From Marmoricola sp. OAE513 (GTDB taxonomy: Bacteria; Actinomycetota; Actinomycetes; Propionibacteriales; Nocardioidaceae), in NCBI RefSeq assembly GCF_040546585.1, contig NZ_JBEPOC010000001.1, forward strand, positions 2,108,001 to 2,172,000: a DNA stretch of 64,000 nucleotides, written 5' to 3'. Each line of letters opens with the position of its first letter. Position 1 is the first letter of the stretch. Below, piece after piece: positions 17,861-29,800 of the stretch. The notes under the pieces were generated by a model. The model saw nothing but the letters and a program-made list of their open reading frames with translations, made no database searches and was not told the origin of the DNA. A program made the translations under genes and the position numbers.

Positions 17861-20800
17861 ATGATGCTCCGCACTCGACGAAGCTCTGGTGGACGTGCCC
17901 TCGTCACCCGGTTCACGAACTCGGGCCTGGCGCTTGCCGTGGTCGCGATGGCGCTGGTCGCCTTCACCACGCCGCAGTCGGTCACCGCGGACCGGACGAC
18001 GCCGGTGGCCGCGGGCGTTCCCGCGGCGGGCGTCCCGCTCTTCTCCGAAGACTTCTCCAACCAGAGCGCCACGAGCTCGGGGATTCCGCTCACCAGCTAC
18101 GTGGGCACCTCCGGGATGCTCTACACCGCGGACACCCCGTACCTGCCGGCCGGTGGGCAGTGCAACGGCTGGGTGATGAACTCCTCGACCCCGAGGCCCA
18201 CGACAGCCCAGGACGCAGGGTGCAACAACAACCAGCCGGCCGGTTGGCAGCAGCTGCAGGCGATGGCGGCCGCACTCGGCACGGCGCAGGGGATGACGGC
18301 TGCTCAGGCGGCTAGCAACCAGGTGCTCACCGAGTACACGAACAAGGCCTCGGGCACCATCGCCGCGGGATACGAGCTGAAGACCAGCTCCACGATCGTC
18401 GCTCAGCCTGGCCACTACTACGCGATTTCCGCTTACTTTGCGGAGGTCAACTGCTTCGCGGCTCACGCGAAGATGACGTTCTCGCTGCTCGTGAACGGGG
18501 TTGCGGACACGTTGGGGACGGGCGCGAACGAGACCCCGCTCGACCCGTGCACCTTCCCGGGAGGCCAGCTGATCGGGGAGACCCAGGTGGCGAAGCTTCA
18601 GTCCGGTGCCATCCGGATGCCCCTGACCGGCACGGCGAACCTCGGTTTCCAGCTCTACAACAACACCACGTCGGGCAGCGGCAACGATGTCTCGTTCGAC
18701 CTCCCCCAGATCGTCGACGTCACCCCGACCGTCGACAAGTCCTTCAGTCCGGCGCTGATCGGCCCTGGTGGCAAATCGACCCTGACGATCACCGTCACCA
18801 ACACCACTGATCTGCAGGCCAAGAACGACTGGACGATCACTGACAACCTGCCCTCCGGTCTGGTCGTCGCCGCAGCGCCGAACCTGGGCGGCACCTGCAA
18901 GAACAACGCAGCAGCAGGAAGCGTCGCGTACAGCGCCACCGCAGCCGCCGGATCCAGCACCATCAACGTCGTCGGAGGCGACATTCCCGCAGGTCAGACG
19001 TCGTGCACCATCACCGTGGACGTGACTGCGGCGGCCGAGGGGACCTACACCAACGGCCCCAGCAACGTGGACACGAACCTGTTGCCGCCGACCCCGGCAA
19101 CCCTGGTCGTGCGCGCTCCGCGGATCACGCTCGTGAAGACGCTCGGCACCGCGCGCAAGGCCGACACCGACGAGTTCACCATGCAGATCCGCACGGGGTC
19201 GGCCACCGGCACGGTGGTGAGCTCTGCGACGAACGCGACGACCGCTGGTTCCGGCTCCACGGTCACCTCCGGCACCGGAACCACAGGCGCCTACGTCGCC
19301 ACCGCCGGCACCCCGTACTTCCTCACCGAGGCTGCCTCCGGCACCACCAGTCTGCCCGCGTACGGCGCGACGATCACCTGTACCGACTCCAAGGGCCTGC
19401 AGACGGGTCTCCCCAACGGTGCCGCATTCTCGGGCTCGCTGACGCTGACTCCGGTCGCAGGTGCGGATATCACCTGCACGCTCAGCAACAGCGCGCTGCC
19501 TGCTCCCGTGCTCAACGTCTCCAAGACGGCAGGGACGGTCACCGGGCCCGATGCGAACGGCAACTACCAGGTCACGCACGACGTCAAGGTGACCAACAGC
19601 GGCAACGCCACGGGTACCTACACCGGCCTGACCGACACGCCGGCCTTCGCCGCGAACCTCAAGCCCACGGCCGCGAGCTGGAGCAGCAGCGGCAGCGGTG
19701 CTGCGGCCGCGGGGACGGCCAGTCCGTTCCCGGCGAGCTCGCCGTACACCTTCACCATCGTTCCTTCGTCGACGTCGATCGCGGCCGGCGTGACCCACAC
19801 CTACACCGTGACCACGACCTTCCGATACACCGACCTGGTCCAGGCGACCGCGTGTGCCGGGTCCGGCACGGGTCTCTACAACTCCGCTGCGTTGTCAGGT
19901 ACCCAGGAGCAAGGCGTCAGTACGGACAACGCCGCGTGCGTCCCGCCGCCGACACCGCCGTCCCCCGCACTCACCATCGACAAGCGCGTGGCCTCGATCA
20001 GCGACGCGAACACGAACTCGCGCACCGACACCGGCGACAAGATCAACTACGCGTTCGACGTGAAGAACACGGGGAACGTCACGCTCACCTCGGTGAGCGT
20101 CGCGGACACCCTCGTCGCCCCCGCCGGTCCGGCGGTGACCGTGACCTGCCCGAAGACGACCCTGGTCCCGGGCGAGCAGATGACCTGCACGGCGTCCGCC
20201 TACACCGTCACCGCGGCCGACATGAACGCCGGGTCGGTCCGGAACTCCGCGACCGCCACCGGGACGCCGCCGGTCGGCTCTCCCGTGACCACGGGTCCGG
20301 ACACGACCACGACGCCCCTGGCGCAGAGCCCTGCCCTGACCATCGACAAGAAGGTCGCGTCGGTCACCGACGTCAACGGCAACGGGCGCACGGACGCGGG
20401 CGACCGGATCACCTACACCTTCGACGTGAAGAATGCCGGCGACGTCACGCTGACCTCGGTCAATGTGTCCGACACGTTCGTGGCGCCGGCCGCCCCGGCG
20501 CTGAGCATCACCTGCCCGAAGACCACGCTGGTCGCCGGGGAGCTGATGACCTGCACGGCGGCGGTCTACACGATCACCGCTGCGGACGTCGGAGTCGCCC
20601 AGGTCGACAACGCGGCGACGGCCACCGGCACCCCGCCCACGGGCGCCGCGATCACGACCCCGCCGGACACGACGCACACCCCGATCACGCAGACACCGGC
20701 GCTGACGATCGACAAGAAGGTCGCGTCGGTCACCGACGCGAACGGCAACGGCAGGACCGACACCGGTGACCGGATCGCCTACGTGTTCGACGTGAAGAAC

Positions 20801-23800
20801 ACGGGTGACGTCGCGCTGACCGCGGTTTCCGTCACCGACGTGCTCGTCGCGCCCGCCGGACCTGAGGTCTCGGTCACGTGTCCGAAGACCTCGCTCGCCG
20901 TCGGTGAGCTGATGACCTGCACGGCGTCCACCTACACCGTGACGTCTGCCGACCTGAACACCGGAGCGGTGAAGAACTCCGCCACGGCGAAGGGCACGCC
21001 CCCGTCCGGCACGGCGATCACGACGCCCCCTGACACGACGACGACGCCGCTGACCCAGAGTCCTTCCCTGACCCTGGACAAGAAGGTCGCCTCGATCACC
21101 GACGTGAACGGCAACGGCAAGACCGACGTAGGCGACAAGATCAATTACGCCTTCGACCTCAAGAACGCGGGAGACGTGACCCTGACCTCGGTCGGCGTGC
21201 TCGACACGTTCGTCGCCCCGGCGGGTCCTGCCCTGACGATCACCTGCCCGAAGACCACGCTGGTCGCCGGTGAGTCGATGACGTGCACCGCCGCGCCGTA
21301 CACGATCACCACGGCGGACCTCGGCGTTGCCCAGGTCGACAACACCGCGACCGCGTCCGGCACGCCGCCCAGTGGCCCTGTCGTCACTACGCCGCCGGAC
21401 ACGACCCACACGCCTGTTGCGCAGAGCCCTGCGCTCACGCTCGACAAGCGGGTCGCCTCGGTGACCGACGTGAACGGCAACGGCCGCAACGATGCCGGCG
21501 ACAAGATCACCTACGCCTTTGACGTGAAGAACACCGGCGACGTGACCCTGACCGGTGTCTCCGTGACGGACGCCTTCGTGGCGCCAGCGGGCCCGGCGAT
21601 CACGGTCACCTGCCCGAAGACCACCTTGGTCGCCGGCGAGTCGATGACCTGCACGGCGACCGCGTACACGGTGACGGCTGCGGACGTCGGGTCGGGGGCA
21701 GTCAAGAACTCCGCCACCGCTTCGGGGACGTCCCCGTCCGGCGCGGGTCTCACGACGCCCCCGGACGCCACGTCCACGCCTCTGGTCCAAACGCCTGCGC
21801 TGACGCTGGACAAGCGGGTCGCCTCGGTGACCGACGTGAACGGCAACGGTCGCAACGACGCGGGCGACCGGGTGAACTGGGTCTTCGATGTGAAGAACAC
21901 CGGTGACGTGACCTTGACCGGCGTCTCGGTGACGGACGTCCTCACCGCCCCCGCCGCGCCGGAGGTCACGGTCACCTGCCCGAAGACCACACTCGTGGCC
22001 GGCGAGCTGATGACGTGCACCGCGACGGCGTACACCGCTACCTCGGCCGACGTCACAGCCGGCGCGGTGAAGAACTCCGCGACCGCCACCGGTACCCCGC
22101 CGTCCGGTGGCCCGATCAGCACGCCTCCGGACACGACAACGACCCCGCTGGTGCAGTCGCCGGCGCTGACGATCGACAAGAAGGTCGCCTCGATCACGGA
22201 CCTGAACGGGAACGGTAAGAACGACGCCGGCGACCGCATCAACTGGGTCTTCGACGTGAAGAACACCGGGGACGTACCGCTGACCTCCGTGTCCGTGAGC
22301 GACGTCCTGGTCGCTCCCGCCAACCCTGCCATCACCGTCTCCTGCCCGAAGGCCACGCTGGCCGTCGGAGAGCTGATGACCTGCACCGCGTCGGGGTACA
22401 CGGTGACGGGTGCCGACGTCGACGCAGGCGCGGTGAAGAACTCCGCCACGGCGACGGGCACACCGCCGTCCGGGACCCCGGTCACGACGCCGCCGGACAC
22501 GACGACCACCCCGCTCGTCCAAGGCGCTGCGCTGACGATCGACAAGAGGGTCGCGTCCGTGACGGACCTGAACGGCAACGGCCGGAACGACGCCGGTGAC
22601 CGCATCAGCTACGTCTTCGACGTCACCAACACCGGAAACGTGACCCTGACCAGTGTCGGTGTCACCGACACCCTGGTCGCCCCTGCTGGTCCGGAGGTCT
22701 CGGTGACCTGTCCGAAGACGGCGTTGGCCCCGGGTGAGACCATGACCTGCACCGCCTCGCCGTACACGGTGACCGGCAACGACGTCACCGCCGGAGCGGT
22801 CAAGAACTCTGCGACCGCCACGGGTACCCCGCCTGCGGGCGGCCCGATCACCACGCCGCCGGATGCGACGACCACTCCGTTGGTGCAGAGCCCCTCGCTG
22901 ACGATCGACAAGAAGGTCTCCTCGATCACGGACGTCAACGGCAACGGCAAGAACGACGCCGGGGACCGGATCACCTACGCCTTCGACGTGAAGAACGTCG
23001 GCGACGTCCCGCTCACGGCTGTCTCGGTCACCGATGTGCTGGTGGCACCGGCCGGTCCTGCTGTCTCGGTCACCTGCCCGAAGACGGCGTTGACCGTCGG
23101 AGAGCTGATGACCTGCACGGCGTCGCCGTACACGGTGACCTCCAGCGACGTGAATGCTGGAGCGGTCAAGAACTCGGCCACCGCGACCGGCACGCCGCCG
23201 ACCGGTGGGCCGGTGACGACGGCTCCTGACACGACCACGACGCCGCTGGTGCAGAGCCCGTCGCTGACGATCGACAAGAAGGTCGCGTCGATCACGGACC
23301 TGAACGGCAACGGCAAGAACGACGCCGGGGACCGGATCAACTACGTCTTCGACGTGAAGAACGCGGGCGACGTGACCCTCACGTCGGTGAGCGTCGCGGA
23401 CACCCTGGTTGCTCCCGCTGGTCCGGAGGTCACGGTGACGTGTCCCAAGACCACGCTGGTCGCCGGTGAGTCGATGACCTGCACCGCCTCGGCGTACGTG
23501 ATCACCGGCGCCGACGTCGGGAACGGCAAGGTCGACAACTCAGCGACCGCTACCGGTACGCCGCCGACCGGTGGTCCGGTCACGACGCCACCGGACACCA
23601 CGTCCACGCCGCTGGTGCAGTCGCCTGCCCTGAGCTTGGACAAGAAGGTCGCGTCGATCACGGACCTGAACGGCAACGGCAAGAACGACGCCGGCGACCG
23701 GATCAACTGGGTCTTCGATGTGAAGAACACCGGTGACGTGACCCTGACCTCGGTCAGCGTCACGGACACCCTGGTCGCCCCGGCTGGCCCGGAGGTCACG

Positions 23801-26800
23801 GTGACCTGCCCGAAGACGACGCTGACCGCGGGTGAGTCGATGACCTGCACTGCCAGCTCCTACCTCGTGACCCTTGCCGATGTCGGCGCCGGCGCCGTGA
23901 AGAACTCGGCCACAGCGACCGGCACGCCGCCGACCGGTGGGCCGGTGACGACGCCTCCGGACACCACGACGACCCCGCTGGTGCAGAGCCCGTCGCTGAC
24001 GATCGACAAGAAGGTCGCCTCGATCACGGACGTGAACGGCAACGGCAAGAACGACGCGGGCGACAAGATCAACTACGTCTTCGATGTCAAGAACGCGGGC
24101 GACGTCACTCTGACCTCGGTCAACGTGACTGACACCTTGGTCGCCCCCGCTGGCCCGGAGGTCACGGTGACCTGCCCGAAGACCACCCTGGCGGCCGGCG
24201 AGCTGATGACCTGCACGGCGTCGGCGTACACGATCACCGCAGCCGACGTCGACGCGACGACGGTGAAGAACTCCGCGACCGCCACCGGTACTCCGCCGAC
24301 CGGCGCACCGATCACGACGCCGCCGGACACCACGACCACCCCGCTGACCCAGTCGCCCGGCCTCGCGATCGACAAGAAGGTCGCATCGATCACGGACGCG
24401 AACGGCAACGGCAAGACTGACGCCGGCGACAAGCTCAACTACATCTTCGACGTGAAGAACACCGGCGACGTCACTCTCACCTCGGTCAGCGTCACGGACA
24501 TCCTGGTCGCCCCGGCAGCTCCGGCCGTGACCGTCACCTGTCCCAAGACCACGTTGGTCGCAGGAGAGACGATGTCCTGCACCGCTACCGCCTACGTCGT
24601 GACGTCCTCGGACATCGGTGCGGGCGCTGTGAAGAACTCCGCGACCGCCACGGGCAACCCGCCGTCCGGTGCGCCGATCACCACTGCTCCGGACACGACG
24701 ACCACGCCGCTGGTGCAGTCGCCCTCGCTGACGATCGACAAGAAGGTCGCGTCGATCACGGACGTGAACGGCAACGGTAAGACCGACGCCGGCGACCGGA
24801 TCAACTACGTCTTCGACGTCGAGAACGCAGGGGACGTGACCCTGACCGGTGTATCTGTGGCGGATGTCCTGGTCGCACCGGCCGGTCCTGCTGTCACGGT
24901 GACCTGCCCGAAGGCGACCCTGGCTGCGGGGGAGACGATGACCTGCACGGCATCCGCCTACGTCGTCACTGCCGCCGACGTCGACGCCGGAGCCGTGAAG
25001 AACTCGGCGACTGCGACGGGCACGCCGCCGTCCGGTGCGCCGATCACGACGGCTCCTGACACGACCACGACGCCGCTGGCGCAGTCCTCGTCGCTGACCC
25101 TGGACAAGAAGGTCGCGTCGATCACGGACGTCAACGGCAACGGAAAGACCGACGCGGGCGACAAGATCAACTACACGTTCGACGTGAGCAACGCTGGCAC
25201 GGTGACCCTGTCGGGCATCTCGGTGACGGACACGCTCGTGTCTCCGGCTGGTCCTGCTGTCACGGTGACGTGCCCGAAGACCACGCTGGCTGCGGGTGAG
25301 TCGATGACGTGCTCGGCGTCCGCCTACGTCATCACCGCTGCGGACGTGACGAACGGCAAGGTCGACAACGCGGCCACCGCCACCGGCACGCCGCCGACGG
25401 GTTCGCCGATCACCACGGCGCCGGACACCACGAGCACCCCGCTCGCCCAGGCGCCAGCGCTGACGCTCGACAAGCGCGTCGCCTCGGTGACCGACCTGAA
25501 CGGCAACGGCAAGAACGATGCCGGCGACAGGATCAGCTACGCCTTCGACGTGAAGAACACCGGCGACGTGACCCTCACCTCCGTCGGCGTCACCGACGTG
25601 CTCGTCGCGCCGGCAGCTCCTGCCGTCGCGGTCAGCTGCCCGAAGACCGCCTTGGTCCCGGGTGAGTCGATGACCTGCACGGCTTCCGGGTACGTCGCGA
25701 CCACGGCAGACGTCGCCGCCGGTGCGGTGAAGAACTCCGCCACCGCCACGGGTACGCCCCCGACGGGTTCGCCGATCACGACCGCTCCGGACTCGACGAC
25801 CACGCCGCTGGTCCAGTCGCCCTCGCTGACCATCGACAAGAAGGTCGCGTCGATCACGGACGTCAACGGCAACGGCAGGACCGACGCCGGGGACAGGATC
25901 ACCTACTCCTTCGACGTGCAGAACGTCGGCAACGTCGCGCTCAGCAGCGTGGCCGTGACCGATGTGCTGGTGGCTCCGGCAGGACCGGCCGTCTCGGTCA
26001 CCTGCCCGAAGACGACCCTCGCCCTCGGCGAGCTGATGACGTGCACCGCCTCGGCGTACACCGTCACCGGCGCCGACGTCGACGCCGGTGCGGTCAAGAA
26101 CTCCGCTACCGCCACGGGCACGCCCCCGTCCGGTATGCCGGTCACGACGGGTCCCGACACGACGACCACGCCCCTGGTTCAGTCGCCCTCGCTGACCATC
26201 GACAAGAAGGTCGCGTCGATCACGGACGTCAACGGCAACGGGAAGACCGATGCCGGTGACAGGATCAACTACGTCTTCGACGTGAAGAACGCGGGCGACG
26301 TGACCCTCACGTCCGTGGGTGTCGCCGACGTCCTCGTCGCCCCGGCCGGTCCGGCCGTCACGGTGACGTGCCCCCAGACGTCGCTTGCGCCGGGTGGGTC
26401 GATGACCTGCACCGCGTCGCCGTACACGGTGACCGCGGGTGACGTGAGCGTCGGATCAGTCAAGAACTCCGCGACCGCGACCGGCACTCCGCCGAACGGC
26501 ACCCCCGTGACGACGCCGCCGGACTCGACGACCACGCCGCTGGTCCAGACTTCTGCGTTGACCCTCGACAAGCGGGTCGCGTCGATCACGGACGTCAACG
26601 GCAACGGGAAGAACGACGCGGGAGACCGCATCAGCTTCGCGTTCGACGTGAAGAACACCGGCGACACCGCACTCTCCGCGGTCACCGTCGACGACGTCCT
26701 CGTCGCCCCGGCCGGGCCTCGGGTGACGGTCGTCTGCCCGAAGACCACGCTGGCTGCCGGCGAGTCGATGACCTGCGCGGCCACCCCGTACGTCGTGACC

Positions 26801-29800
26801 GCCGCGGACGTTGACGCCGGTGCGGTGAAGAACTCGGCGACCGCGACGGGCACCCCGCCGACCGGTACGCCGATCACGACGGCTCCGGACACGACCACGA
26901 CCCCGCTGGTCCAGAGCCCGCTCCTGACCCTCGACAAGAAGGTCGGGTCGGTCACCGACGTGAACGGCAACGGCAAGAACGACGCGGGCGACAAGATCGT
27001 CTACCTGTTCGACCTGAAGAACCAGGGTGATGTCACCCTGACCGGTGTCACCGTGAACGACACCCTGGTCGCGCCCGCGGGTCCCGCCGTCTCGGTGACC
27101 TGTCCCAAGACCACGCTGGCCGCCGGTGAGTCGATGACCTGCACCTCCTCGGCCTACACCGTCACCTCGTCCGACGTCTCGAACGGCAAGGTCGACAACG
27201 GGGCGACCGCGGCGGGCACGCCCCCGTCAGGTCCCGTCGTGACGACCCCGGAGGACACCACCTCCACGCCTCTGGCGCAGAGCTCGTCGCTGACCATCGA
27301 CAAGAAGGTCGCGTCGATCACGGACGTCAACGGCAACGGGAAGACGGATGTCGGTGACAAGATCAGCTACGCCTTCGACGTCAAGAACGCCGGCGACAGC
27401 ACGCTGACCGCGGTCGCGGTCGTCGACGTCCTGGTCGCTCCCGCCGGCCCCGCCGTGAGCGTGACCTGCCCGAAGTCCACGCTGGTCGCGGGTGAGTCGA
27501 TGACCTGCACGGCGAGCCCGTACACGGTCACGGGATCGGACGTCGACGCCGGTGCGGTGAAGAACTCGGCGACGGCGACCGGGACTCCGCCGTCGGGTAC
27601 GCCGATCACCTCGCCGCCGGACACGACGACCACGCCGTTGGCACAGGGCTCGTCGCTCACGATCGACAAGAAGGTCGCGTCGATCACGGATGCCAACGGC
27701 AACGGGAAGAACGACGTCGGGGACAGGATCAACTACGTCTTTGACGTGAAGAACACCGGCGACGTGACCCTCACGTCGGTGGGCGTGCTTGACACGTTCG
27801 TCTCCCCGGCCGGTCCCGCTGTCGCGGTGACCTGCCCGAAGTCCACGCTGGTCGCGGGTGAGTCGATGACCTGCACCGCGAGCCCGTACACGATCACCTC
27901 CGCGGACGCCGATGCGTCGACGGTGAAGAACTCGGCGACCGCAACCGGTACCCCGCCGACCGGCACGCCGATCACCACGCCACCGGACACCACGAGCACG
28001 ACGGTCGACCAGGCGCCGTCGCTGACGGTCGACAAGAAGGTCGCGTCGATCGCTGACGCGAACGGCAACGGGAAGACCGACGCCGGGGACCGGATCAGCT
28101 ACGTCTTCGACGTGAAGAACACCGGCAACGTGACCCTCACGTCGGTGAGTGTCCAGGACACCTTCGTCTCCCCGGCCGGCCCGGCCTTGACGCTGGCGTG
28201 CCCGAAATCGGTCTTGGCGGCCGGTGAGTCGATGACGTGTGCGGCCACCCCGTACGTCGTGACCGCAGCTGACGTCGACGCCGGTGCGGTGAAGAACGCG
28301 GCGACCGCAACGGGCACTCCGCCGACGGGATCCCCGGTGACAACGCCGCCCGACACCACGACCACGCCCGTCGTCCAGAGCGCTGCCCTGACGGTCGACA
28401 AGAAGGTCGCCTCGATCGCGGACGTCAACGGCAACGGGAAGACCGACGCGGGCGACAAGATCACCTACGCCTTCGACGTGACCAACGCGGGGAACGTGAG
28501 CCTCACGGGGATCTCCGTGTCCGACGTCCTGGTGGCGCCGGCCGGTCCTGCCGTGACGGTCACCTGCCCGAAGGGGACGCTCGCCGCCGGTGAGTCGATG
28601 ACGTGCACCGCCACCGCCTACACGGTGACTGCTGCCGACGTGAACGCCGGCGCGGTCAAGAACTCGGCGACCGCGACGGGCACCCCGCCGACCGGTACGC
28701 CGATCAGCACCCCGCCGGACACCACGACCACGCCCGTCGTCCAGAGCGCTGTCCTGACGGTCGACAAGAAGGTCGCCTCGGTCAGCGACCTGAACCTCAA
28801 CGGGAGGACCGACGCGGGCGACAAGATCAGCTACACCTTCGACGTGACCAACGCGGGCAACGTGAGCCTCACGGGGATCTCCGTGTCCGACGTCTTGGTG
28901 GCGCCGGCCGGCCCTGCCGTGACGGTCACCTGCCCGAAGGGGACCCTCGCCGCCGGTGAGTCGATGACCTGCACGTCGTCGGCGTACACCGTGACGTCTG
29001 CCGACGTCGGAGCCGGTGCGGTGAAGAACTCGGCCACCGCGACGGGCACGCCCCCGTCCGGCACGCCGATCACCACGCCGCCCGACACCACGACCACGCC
29101 GGTCGCGCAGACCCCGTCACTGACCGTCGACAAGAAGGTCGCGTCGATCACCGACGTGAACGACAACGGCAAGACCGATGCCGGCGACAAGATCGCCTAC
29201 ACCTTCGACGTGAAGAACGTCGGCGACGTCACCCTGACGGCCGTCAGCATCCAGGACACCTTCGTCGCACCGGCCGGCCCGACCGTGGCGGTGACGTGCC
29301 CGAAGACCACGTTGGTGGCTGGCGAGTCGATGACGTGCACCGCGTCCAGCTACACGATCACGAGCCAGGACGTCGACGCCGCTGCGGTGAGGAACACCGC
29401 CACGGCATCCGGTACCCCGCCCACCGGTGGCCCGGTCACGTCGCCGCCGGACACCACGACGACCCCGGTCGTCCAGAGCTCCGGACTCAGCGTCGACAAG
29501 AAGGTCGCTGCGGTCACGGATCTGAACAACAACGGCAAGACCGATGCGGGTGACCGGGTCAGCTACACCTTCGACGTGAGGAACACCGGCACGGTGACCC
29601 TGACCGGCATCTCGGTGTCGGACACCTTCACCGCTCCTGCGGGTCCCGCCCTGACGGTGACCTGCCCGAAGAGCACCCTCGCGGCTGGCGAGTCGATGAC
29701 CTGCACGGCGAGCCCGTACGTCGTCACCGCAGCCGACGTCACCACGGGTGCGGTCAAGAACACGGCGACGGCAACGGGTACGCCTCCGTCGGGGCCGCCG